Positions 25,601 through 37,600 of a stretch of 64,000 nucleotides of DNA are shown here, in pieces. Each line of letters opens with the position of its first letter. The stretch's first letter is position 1. Source of the DNA: Hepsetus odoe. Lineage: Eukaryota > Chordata > Actinopteri > Characiformes > Hepsetidae. The position numbers were made by a program, and so were the translations under genes. The notes beneath the pieces are model-generated. The model was not told where the DNA came from, did not search any database, and saw nothing but the letters and a program-made list of their open reading frames with translations. The stretch is from NCBI GenBank assembly GCA_017165825.1, contig CM029377.1:25553981-25617980 (forward strand), given 5' to 3'.

Positions 25601-28600
25601 GTAGACTTAAGGAAGGTAAGGGGATAATATGGAAGTTCTATATTTAAGATGAAGTGTAACCTCACCCTTGCAGCTTAAGGGATTAGCCACAGCTGGTCTC
25701 TCCTTATAGATGTTAAAATGTTTATATCACCTCAGCAGACAGGATTATGTGAAATAATTTTGACTTTTAACCACACTCCGGAGAGCCTGTCTGCATAGGC
25801 TGCAGTATTCTGCAAGGCAATCAGGATGTGGCTGTTTTACTTCTTATTTCTTCATGGCCATTTGCCTAACTTGAGTGAGGGCCTTGAAAACAACCAAGTC
25901 GCTCAAACTGTGAACTATCACCTCTTCATTTCTCCTGCAGTGGTGGATGGCTTCTACTGCCTGTGTAATCCAGGCTATGCCGGAGTGAGGTGTGAGCAAG
26001 ACATCGATGACTGCATGGGCAACATCTGTCAGAACAACTCAACCTGTGTCGACCTCCACTTGGTGAGTCTGGGTTTATCCGTTAATCCACATGCTAAACA
26101 CGGTCAGAGTCATGAAAGTCATGAAAGTCACAAACATTAAGGCATTATACAGTTTGGTCATAATATAATTTCAAGCATGACTATCAATTGTGTAAACACT
26201 AGGCAGAGGTGGCCAAGTTGTTAGGGACTTTGCCCCAGGATCAGAAGGTAATGAGTTTGAATCCCAGGCCAGTAGGTTGCCCTGAGGAACCATTAAGCAA
26301 GGTATAGTCCCCATCACTGCTACCTGGGTGCTTTAAACCACTTCCCCCTGCTGCTTCGTTGTGTTTCACTGTGTGCTGTGCTGTTATTAGTGATATTTAG
26401 TCACTTTCACTTCACTTTTCACTAAACATCAAAAGTTTTAGACCCTTGCCAGTCCCTTTTTTGCCTCTACTCTTTTGCAAAGGCTTACACTAAAAGTAAG
26501 CATTTGACTGAATTTAACCATGAGAGCATTAGTTAGGTCAGGTACTGACACTGGACAGAAAGTTCTGCATCACATACATGACACCAACTCAACCCAAAAT
26601 CATTGTGTCCATATCTATCACCCCAGAGAACACAATTTCACTGCTTCACAGCCCAGTGCTGTGGGGCCTCCTACACCTCTAGCCAATGCTTGCAGTTACG
26701 TTGATTTACTATGCATGTTTGGATACGTGTGGACATATAGTGTATGTGTATGTATTTACTAGGGCCATTGTGCATCAGTACTAACTCAAACAGTGCTCCT
26801 TAGTCCAGGAGTTACTGCTATATTTTGTGTGTGTGTTTGTGAGTGTGTGTCACAAGAGAACATAGTTTTTTCCATGCTGATCCTCATATTTATATTTCAG
26901 AGGATCAACCATTATTCCAGATTGGCTTTTTAAATTGTAAACACAAACACTCCCCTTAATAGCAGATAAGATCCCAAGATTCCCATTTTTCATTTCTGAT
27001 TGGTGTCCTGCTGTTCATCCAGCCCTGATGCCACAGTGAGGTTGTGTGTGACTGCTTTCATTTTCGCATTTATCAAGCATAACAATGTCTCTTAAGTGAC
27101 AAGATGAATAGGATTTGCTAAGTAGGCTTAGTAAACTAGCATTTTAAATAAGATGTCTATCAAATATAAAGTGCGATCCATGCATAGCCAAGAGGGAAAT
27201 TTGTGCTGGAGACTTTTTGATTTTTTTTTTTTTTTTTGGTCACAGCAGTGTGGTTATCTGTGTCCTGAAGGGGAATCTCAATATAATTTCACTTTCAGAA
27301 ATGAGGAGTAGTTTGATGTGAAGTGGTTAATTACAGAGAAACTTCAGATGTCTTCAAGTTGGTGGTTATGAGATTCAGATGAGGGTCTGAGAAGTAAAAA
27401 TAACCATTTTAATGTACTGTCCAAAAGGAACAGTGAACTATTTTATTGCTCCTTTTTTTTCACTGAGAATCTGAAATATTCATATTAAAATATGGTGGAT
27501 AAGTTTTTCTTGCAATACCTCCATCTACCTCTTTGTCATGAGCATATGAATATCCATGGCTTCGGTCTACTCTATCATAAAATGCTTCAGATGTATCTCG
27601 TACATTTTTACTTTTATTACACAAAAAATCTGGGGAAAAAAATCTTTTCAGTTTCTTCTTGATATGCTCAGTAAGGAAGTCTAACTATAAGCCATGTAAA
27701 AAGTCATGGAATTCCGTATAGACAAAAGTAACATTGCAGTGGTAGATGGCTTTAATAAAAATTCATCATCAACCATAATTTGCAATAGGTTCAATACAGA
27801 GTGTGTCTCCAGTACGATGTGACAAGATGATTTACTGAAATAGGTTGTCAAAGCAGTCCAGCTGAGATATTATCTGTGGGGATATGACTCAGCGAAAGGT
27901 ATTTAATAGCTTTCCCAAAAGCCACCTTGCAGCACTGCTTGAAAGTGCCTTCAGTTAAAATGACAACGAACTGTATGCTTCTGTTCTTTGTTTTCTTCTA
28001 TTATTTCTCCTGAATACATTTTTGTCTCGCTTATTTTCAGTCATTTCAGGAACCAGCATTTGCTGCCTGTGTTTTATTTATTTCGAAATTTTTTTAAACG
28101 GGGGCTGTTTCTATTCTATGTAGTGTGAAAAAGTCTCACTTAGTGTCTAGGTAAAATAAGCTTAAATAATAATTTGACAGAAGCAAATATTAAAAGTAGG
28201 TATTGGTTTTTTTAATTAATATTTTTTTCAAATCCTGAAAGGCTTTCTTTTTTTGGACGCTTTCTTGTTCTAAATGAAACCAACGAAGCTCGGAGGGAGG
28301 GCCAATCAAGCTGTACAGATGTTGGCATCAGTGTAACATAATCTTAAAAGGTTTGTTTTATTAATATATATATATATGCACACATTTCCTTAAATAAAAT
28401 TGAGTAGGAATAGGAATCAGTGTTTTGGGGAAAAATTAAGAAATGCATCAAAATCTTTTTCTGATTTCTTATAAGTTCTTTAATGTCAAGAGATATTACT
28501 TTAGATATCTATATCTATCTAAATCTATAAGTAATTAAGTTTTTTACAGTTTTTTACTTTTTCTATTGCAAGGCACTGTGTGTGTATATGTGTGTATGTA

Positions 28601-31600
28601 TGTATATATATATATATATATATATATNNNNNNNNNNNNNNNNNNNNNNNNNNNNNNNNNNNNNNNNNNNNNNNNNNNNNNNNNNNGCCACAGGGCAAGA
28701 ATGCGTCCTGGAACTTACTGGGATGGAGGCAGTCTACCCGAAATCCCTAGCTTAGGCGAGGTGATAAAGTTTTTGTTGTAATGAAAAAAAAAAAAAAAGA
28801 ATTGTTAAGGTTTGACATATGCTGTTGACATATTTGAAGACGTTGTTATAAAGTAGTGTTAACAGGGGGAAGGGGATGTAGTAATGTATTATAGTGTGAC
28901 CACTGGAGGGCGTTCCAAGGCAATAGGGTGAGTTACTCAGGTGCGGAGAAACAGGTTGTTGTTGTTACCTGGTCGGGCCCAGCTTGTGTGTGTGTTAAGA
29001 AGACCCCTGTACAATAAAGAACCCTGAAGTACATTCCTCTGCCTCCACAATCTGCTTCCTCCCAGAATATTACACTAATCCTCACCTGTTTATTAACCTA
29101 GCTTCCACTTCTCTTCCCCAAAATGTAATCCTGTCACTGATCAACTTAATACTTCTATAGTTCCTACATCTCTGCATCTCACCAATATTCATGTATATCA
29201 ATATCAGTACACGCCCCGTCCCTCTGTCTAGGCAACTGGTATAGGTTTTTTTTGTTTGTTTTTTTTAGGTTTTCCTCCTTAGTGTCCAACCTGTCATACA
29301 ACTAAACATACACCTTATCTTTTATCTTTTAGCGCCTCTTTCTCTGCACTGTGTCTCATCTCCTTGTAATTGTGTATTTTCTTCATATCTCTGACTATCC
29401 CACTTCTTAGCCAGCCTCTTTATCTGAATATTATACTGAATATCCTCTGAAAACACTGGTTTTCTTTATTCTCATTCTATTGTCAAGATGTCACACCTAG
29501 TTTAACCTTTAGAATTTCTAGATATACTTTTGTCAGACTTTTGTTTTGTCTTCAGGTGTGTCTGTATGTACATGAGAATATATATATTTATTTATGGATA
29601 AATGATTGTGTGTGGATTTCTCTTTATATAAATCATAAATATATTAATAGTTAAATATATAAATATTAATGTCTAAATATTCTGAATATAGTTAATGGGT
29701 TTCAGGAAATGGGTTTCATTTCAGTTATTTAATTATTTAAGTTAGAAATATTCATTCTTTAAAGTGGAAAGTTGTAACACCCTTCTCCATCCTTTTTATA
29801 AAGGAATTTGCCAGTTATCTTAGATCATTAAAATATATATGATTTAACAAGACAACCATCCTTGCACTTTTTGATGTCACATTAAGTTAAAGCTCAACTT
29901 GACCAGTCAGATGTACAGGTGAATTTATTTATTAATAAAAGAAAAATCCAACTGTACAATTCAAATAGTCATTAATGGTAAAAGAAAAGAGCACACCTCC
30001 TGTGAAGTATTTATTCATTTTCTACACAGGGAACAATATACTTTCGATAATACAAATGGATTAATCAAAGTCAGGGATTTTGTAGGATTATAGTCAGGTG
30101 TAAAACCAATTTTACCAAACAGGTGCTGATGATTATCAATGTCACATGTAGGTTGAAACACAGTCATGTTTGGAACAACCTACCAGCTGAGTTCCTTCAA
30201 AAACTGTGCAAGTGTACCTAGAAGAATTGATGCTGTTTTGAAGGCAAAGGGTGGTCACACCAAATATTGATTTGATTTAGGTTTCTCTTTTGTTCATTCA
30301 GTGCATTTTGTTGATTGATGAAAATAAATGATTAACACTTCCATTTTTGTAAGCATTTTGTTTACAGCATTTTTTCACACCTGCCTAAAACCTTTGCACA
30401 GTACTGTGCATATGCAAAACTATTCACCCCCTTGGCATTTTTCATGTTTTGTTACCTGGAATTAAAATGGATTGTTTGAGAGTTTGCACCATTTCATTAG
30501 CAGAACATGCCTACAACTTTGAAGATGTATTTTACTTTATTGTGAAGCAAACAACAAATTAACAACAAATAACAAAATAACAAAAAACTTCAGTGTGCAT
30601 AACTGTTCACTCCCCTAAAGTCAGTACTCTGTAGAGCCACCTTTTGCGGCAAATACAGCTGCAAGTCGCTTTAGATAAGCCTCTATGAGCTTGCCACATC
30701 TTGCCACTGGGATTTCTGCCCATTCCTCAAGGCACAACTGCTCCAGCTGCTTCATATTGGATGGTTTTTGCTTGTGAACAGCAATCTTCAAGTCTGACCA
30801 CAGATTCTCAATTGGATTGAGGACTTTGACTAGGCCATTCGAACACATTTAATGTCTCCATGTCTTACATGTCTCCCCTTAAACCACTCGAGCGTTGCTT
30901 TAGCAGTATGCTTCAGGTCATTGTCCTGCTGGAAGGTGAACCACCGTCCCAGAGTGTGTGTGTGTGTGTGTGTGTGTATACAAGATTAAAGATTACACAT
31001 GTATTTATCAAAATATATGGAATTAAATGGGATGTTATTAAGGCTCTGGTTCGCCCTTAATATTTTTGTCCATGCTATGCTAATGCATGGACTCTGCTAG
31101 CAGTTATCTGTAGACAAAATCTGTAGAGGGTGGACATCTGTAGTCCACCGGTTACTGGACTAAATACTCTTACCAATGAAGAACTGGACTCACTCTTTCA
31201 CTATGGAAGACCGTGAACTAGATTTTTGCTAACACACTCATTTTTGATCAGTGTGAAAGGATCTGAGGGTGTTTTTTAAAGAAGTGGAACAAGGAGTGAA
31301 AGGAAAGTGAGCTCAGTTTGCTTTGCCCTCACACTTTCTTCAGTCTTCAAAAAATAACTTGATTTTGATTCTGCTGCACAAAAACACAAAAAGTGATTTT
31401 AATGTTCATGCCTTCAAAGTGGACTTAAAATTATTGGCCTTGTTATCCCAACCAGTGGCCGTGGTTCTGTTTGTTTTATCGAGCGTCCAGTGTAAAAGTG
31501 AAGAAGGAGCGATTTGTTTTCACAACGCACAGGAGAAGCAAACCAAAGTGAGAGCAGCTCACAAAGAGGTCAGATCGCTCCAGAGGGTCTGAATGTGACT

Positions 31601-34600
31601 GGTGTGTTCACGTCTACACAAAATAGTCGATACGAGTTCCTTTTTAGAGTTAAAATGATGCAAGAAAATGAAAAAATGGAGTCAGTGCCTTGATGATGTC
31701 AGGCTTTCATTCCACAGATTCAACCTTTTTAGCTCATTTTATTAAATTTTTTTATATATATATAAAATATTTCTTTACTTTATTAGGGGTCTTATAAATG
31801 CTCTTCACTGTATTAGGGCTCTTAAACGAGCGAATTGTCCTCAAACTGTTTACACGATATCTATTGTCCAGATTTGTCCCCTTCTCGAAGATTCATCCTC
31901 TGCTCTGCCCTCCCTTCAGCCCATCTAAACTAATAGGCCAAGGGAAAGAAATAGTGACCTCCTCCGTCTTTTCTGCCTCTTCCTCCTCCCCTGCTTTCCC
32001 TTTTCAGTGCTGCCATCCATCCTGATACACTTTCTCCCCTCTCTTTCTATTTTTATTCGGTACAATCCCCCCTCACTTCCACCCTCCCACCACTGCTTTG
32101 TTCACTTGTCTTCCCTCTTCTCTCTTGGCTACCTCTCCACCCCTGCATGTGGGGCAGCCCTCCACCCGCTAAATTATAAACAAGGTGTTAGGCCTCATAC
32201 ACTTGTTCTTCCAGAGTGAACAGTAGGGGGAAAATAGCATATCATTTATTCCTATTGAATAATGCAAGTCAGTTTTTTATTTATTTATTTTTTTAAAGAA
32301 GAGTGAGCTCTATTTCTCTGGCTGTTAGTGGAAACATTTCAGATGAAATGGTCAGCTGTCATGCCTATGGGAAAAAGATTGTTAAAGTCCGTCTAGCGCT
32401 GTTAAAATAGGAATAGACACTTTAGAACTCAATTGACACCCAAATATCCCAAACAGTCAGTCAGACCCAAGCGGGGTCGCGGGGGGTGCTGGAGTCCATC
32501 CCAGCTTACACAGGGCGAAGGACAGGGGACACACCTTGGACAGGTCGCCACCCCATCGCAGGGAGGAGAGAGACGGGGACGGCACCTTGCTCAAGGGTAC
32601 CTCAGGGCAACCTATTGGGAAGGGGTTCGAACCCCTGATCCTCCGATCATGCAGCCAACACCCTAACCCCTAGGCCACCGCTGCCCCATCCCAAATTGTT
32701 TCCATAAAAAATTTCGGATTGTCTGTATGGAATAAACAAAAAAAAAAGTTCTAATCTATTAACTATATGAAGTGAAAGTGGCTTTTTGTCATTATGAAAC
32801 AGCACACAGGGAAACACAACGATGTGCATTCAACCCACACACACCATGCAGCAGTGGAAAACCATATCCAACTCCCGGGGAGCAGTGATAGGGACGGTAC
32901 CTCGTGTAGGGTACCTCAGGTGTAACCTATTGGTCTGGGACTCGAATCCACGACCTTCGAATTATGGTGCCTATTCCCTAACAGCTTGGCTACTGCTGCA
33001 GTTTAGGTAAGTTTATTATCTGAGAAGGATTAAAAGTGAAAAAGAAAGTGACTATTCTTGTCATTGTGAAACACAGCACAGCACACAGTGAGACACAACG
33101 AAATCAACCTCTGCATTTTACCCATACACACACCTGCAGCAGGGGGCAGCTAATGAAAGTGCCCAGGGAGCAGTGATGGGGACGGTAGCAGGGTGGCGGT
33201 GGTCTAGTGGTAGGGTACTTGCCTACAGACCTCTGGATCAAGAGGTCCCAGGTTTGAATCCCACCTCTGGCACTGCCACCACTGGGTGGACTGTCCCCCT
33301 GGGTCAATTAGGACATGGAAGTCGCTCTGGATAAGAGCGTCTGCTGAATAATGTAAATGTAAATGGTATCTTGCTCAAGTGTAACCTCAGTGTATCCTCA
33401 GGTCAGTGTAACCTACTTGTCTAAATTGGATTGAAACCCACGACCTTCTGGTACTGTGGTCTAGTCCCGAAACACGCCGCTGCACCTGTGGCCTAGTGGG
33501 GAGACATTTAGGGAGTTATCATTAGCTAACTATTTCATCAAAGTGACAGTTAGCAGAAAACATCTTTGAAGTGTATTCCCTTTTCACAAACGTTATTGCA
33601 ACAAAGAAAGGTTGAAGCATGTGGTTCAAATGTCACACATCACACATCTCATCACATCTCTATTGGCTAAACTTTAGGGAAATGTGTTAATTTGCTAAAT
33701 TGATTGGTCAAACTATATCATATTATGACATGTTTGTTATGATCTATATTATGTGTATATACAGTATCTCACAAAAGTGAGTACACCCCTCACATTTTTG
33801 TAAATATTTTATTATATCTTTTCATGGGACAACACTGAAGATATGATACTTTGATACAATGTAGCTGTCCATGTACAGCTTGTATAACAGTATAACAGTT
33901 TGCTGTCCCCTCAAAATAACTCAACACGCAGCCATTGATGTCTAAACTACTGGCAACAAAAGTGAGTGCACCCCAAAGTGAAAAATGTCCAGATTGTGCC
34001 CAATTAGCCATTTTTCATCCCTGGTGCCATGTGACTCATTAGTGTTACAAGGTCTCAGGTGTGTTAAATTTGGTGTTATCGCTCTCACACTCTCTCATAC
34101 TTGTCACACATGGTACCACGAAGTTCAACATGGCACCTCATGGCAAAGAACTCTCTGAGGATCTGAAAAAAAGAATTGTTGCTCTACATAAAGATGGCCT
34201 GGGTGCCAGCACCCTGAAACTGAGCTGCAGCATGGTGGCCAAGACCATACAGCGATTTAACAGGACAGGTTCCACTCAGAACAGGCCTCGTCATGGTCAA
34301 CTAAAGAAGCTGAGTGCACGTGCTCAGCATCATATCCAGTGGTTGTCTTTTGAAAATAGACGTATGAATGCTGCCAGCATTGCTGCAGAGGTCGAAGGGG
34401 TGGGGGGGTCAGCCTGTCAGTGCTCAGATCACGTGCTGCACACTGCATCAAATTGGTCTGCATGGCTGTTTTCCCAGAAGGAAGCCTCTTCTAAAGATGA
34501 TGCACAAGAAAGCCTTTAAACAGTTTGCTGAAGACAAGCAGACTAAGAACATAGATTACTGGAACCATATTCTGTGGTCTAATGAGCCCAAGATGGTCTT

Positions 34601-37600
34601 ATTTGGTTCAGATGGTGTCAAGCGTGTGTGGTGGCAACCAAGTGAGGAGTACAAAGACAAGTGTATATTGCCTACAGTCAAGCATGGTGGTGGGAGTGTC
34701 ATGGTTTGGGGCTGCATGAGTGCTGCCGGCACTGGGGAGCTACAGTTCATTGAGGGAACCATGAATACCAAAATGTACTGTGACATACTCAATCTCCTCC
34801 CTTCAGAAACTGCGCCGCAGGGCAGTATTCCAACATGATAGCAACCCCAAACATGCCACCAAGATGACCACTCCCTTACTAAAGAAACTGAGGGTGAAGG
34901 TGCTGGACTGGCCGAGCATGTCTCCAGACCTAATCAGTATTGAGCATCTGTTGGGCTTCCTCAAACAGAAGGTGGAGGAGTGCAAGGTCTCTAACATCCA
35001 CCAGCTCCATGATGTCCTCATGGAGGAGTGGAACAGGATTCCAGTGGCAACCTGTGAAGCTCTAGTAAACTCCATGTCCAAGAGAGTTAAAGGAGTGCTG
35101 GAAAACATTGGTGGCCACACAAAATATTCACACTTTGGGCACAATGTGTACATTTTTCACTTAGGGGTGTACTCACTTTTGTTGCCGGTGGTTTAGACAT
35201 TAATGGCTGTGTGTTGAGTTATTTTGAGGGGACAGCAAATTCACACTGTTATACAATCTGTACATGGACTACTTTACATTGTATCAAAGTGTCATATCTT
35301 CAGTGTTGTCCCATCAAAAGATATAATAAAATATTTACAAAAATGTGAGGAGTGTACTGACTTTTGTGAGATACTGGATATTCCTGCTGTTTTATCGTGC
35401 CCACCTATAGGTACCTCTCCTTAAACCTGTTCTCTGACTGAGCACTATGGTGTTTTTATGTTTAACTGCTACACCTCCTCCTCAACCATTTAAGCGAGGA
35501 TTGTACACATAGCTATAGCCTGTCGGGGTGCTTTCATTTAGTGAAATAAACTCATCACATCCGGGCATCGAATTCCTTTTCATTAAGCATCTCATTTACA
35601 ATCACGGCTTTAGAGTTTAGTGATCTTATGTTGAGAAGTGTGTGTGTATGTGTATTTATATGTGTGTGTGTATGTGTGTGTATATGTATTCGTGTGTGTG
35701 TGTGTGTAGATTAGGGAAACATGATATCTGGCTCAAATCATTTGCTTGTATAAATTACGTATCGGAAAGAAGTTTAGATTTGATATTTCAACTACCTAAT
35801 GTGTATTAATGATAAAAAGTTTTTTTAAATGTCAATGTTATATACAATATATTTATGATATATTATAAAAGCAGTTCGATATCATCCCAGTTTCTGCATT
35901 CTTACACTAATGACATCTGCAGATATGTGTAGAAAATCTGCATAAAGATTGACATTGGCCAATAAATCTCACATCGGTGCACCACTAATATATTTATCTT
36001 TTTTTTTATTGCCAAAAAAAAAAATGTAGTACCTAGATCTGATTTGCTTTTGGCCTTGACTTGGTAATCAACTGTTCTCCATCTTCAGATGTGGGTTTTT
36101 GCTGTAAAGTATAGCTTGTAGAAACAGCTTTGAAAACCAAAAAACAAACATTGCATTTTTTATAGAAATGTAAACAAAGCACTTATTAAGGTCGCAAATA
36201 TCGGAAGAACGTCACCTGACACTTTTATGACCTGCGATGTGGATTTAGAATAGCATGAACGCATTAATAGGTACTCTATATGCTCAATGGTTGGATCATT
36301 GCATGAGTGGTTTAAGAGATTTTTATAACCCCACAGGCATGAAATCACTGACTACGAAATGGCCTGTCCGGCATGTAATTGAGCACTTTAATGGTACAGT
36401 TTCCCGTGCGATTATGACGGTATGTGGACCAGCAGCACAGTGTTAAGAGAAAAAAAAATCAGTTGCATTAAACAGCGTGTCACTTCTCATACAGTCTGTA
36501 AATGCGATTGACCTTTAGCTCACTGTGTGACGGCAAAGACCGTGGAGTGAGGGAGCCCATGTAGGCCATGCAGAAGAGACTAATGTTGACTAATGAAGTC
36601 TTGTCTGTGCTTGCTCTTTTGCGCCATTAAACAGTTCTTACACTTTGCTGTTGCTTGTTGAGTCCCAAAAAGCTTTTAGCTTTCAGGGAGAGGTTTTTGA
36701 TTTTGGTCAAATTTAGACATTTTTCTAAGTGCAGATCAAACGGTGAACTACGGGGATAACTAACGAGTCACGCAAGCTTAACTGTTAGTATGATGCAAGC
36801 TGCATCATTGCAAACGTGCCTCAAACATTGTTAGGATGCTAAGTAGCTGTAGGGTAGTGCTCATAAGACTATAAGACACCTACAAGTTTTTATAATAGTA
36901 GACATGAGCTGGCATTAACATTTATAAAGGGCTATCCCAACAAATGTCACTAAGCCTCTCTCATTCAGCAAGGGTGGCCTAGTTGTTAGTGAAAGAAAAA
37001 AAAGTGAAAGTGACTTTTGTCTTGTTCTTGTCATTCTGAGTACACACAGCACAGCACCCGGTGAACGACAACGAAATGGGATCTCTGCATTTAACCCATG
37101 CACAAACACACACCGTGCAGCAGGGGGCAGCTATGAAAGCCCCCAGGGAGCAGTGACAGGGACAGTGACATGCTCAAGGGTACCTCAGGGCAACCTACTG
37201 GTAAGGGGCTTGAACCCACAATCTTCCGATTTTGTGGCCGACTACCTAAGCACTAGACCATCGCTGGGTTTGAATCAGAGACCAGTAGGTTTTCCTGAAG
37301 TACCGTTGAGCAAGGTACCATCTCCATCATTGCTCCCGGGGTGCTGGACATAGCTCCCCCCTGCTGCTTGTTGTGTACAGGTAAAAAGCGGCAGTTTCGT
37401 TATGTTTCACTGTGCGCTGTGCTGTTTAACAATAACAAATAGTCACTTTCACTTCAGTTTCACCGCAGACATTGGGCACTTAATGAAATAAGTTTTTATA
37501 AGCATCTCAGTAGTTTAATGTCAGCTTTAATGTAGCTTTAAAATGCCACTCTGCAGTAAAATGTTTGCAGTAATTTCAAATAGCTATCATTCCACGATAC

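Larger units (their letters stand above)
17176..25940 (+). other. eys intron, 8,765 bp
   Basis: Holds the - strand retrovirus fragment (17,702-20,365), one SINE-1 (22,722-22,920) and a GT microsatellite. Nothing is recognised in 17,176-17,700, 20,370-22,720 or 24,445-25,940. 23,760-24,180 is GC-richer and repeat-poor (see findings). Confidence 0.85.

Noticed and set aside
25826..26140. 104-residue open frame with a hydrophobic N-terminus resembling a signal peptide at exon 7
   Set aside because: The upstream part is intronic. The acceptor at 25,940 joins exon 6 in frame to give the expected EGF.
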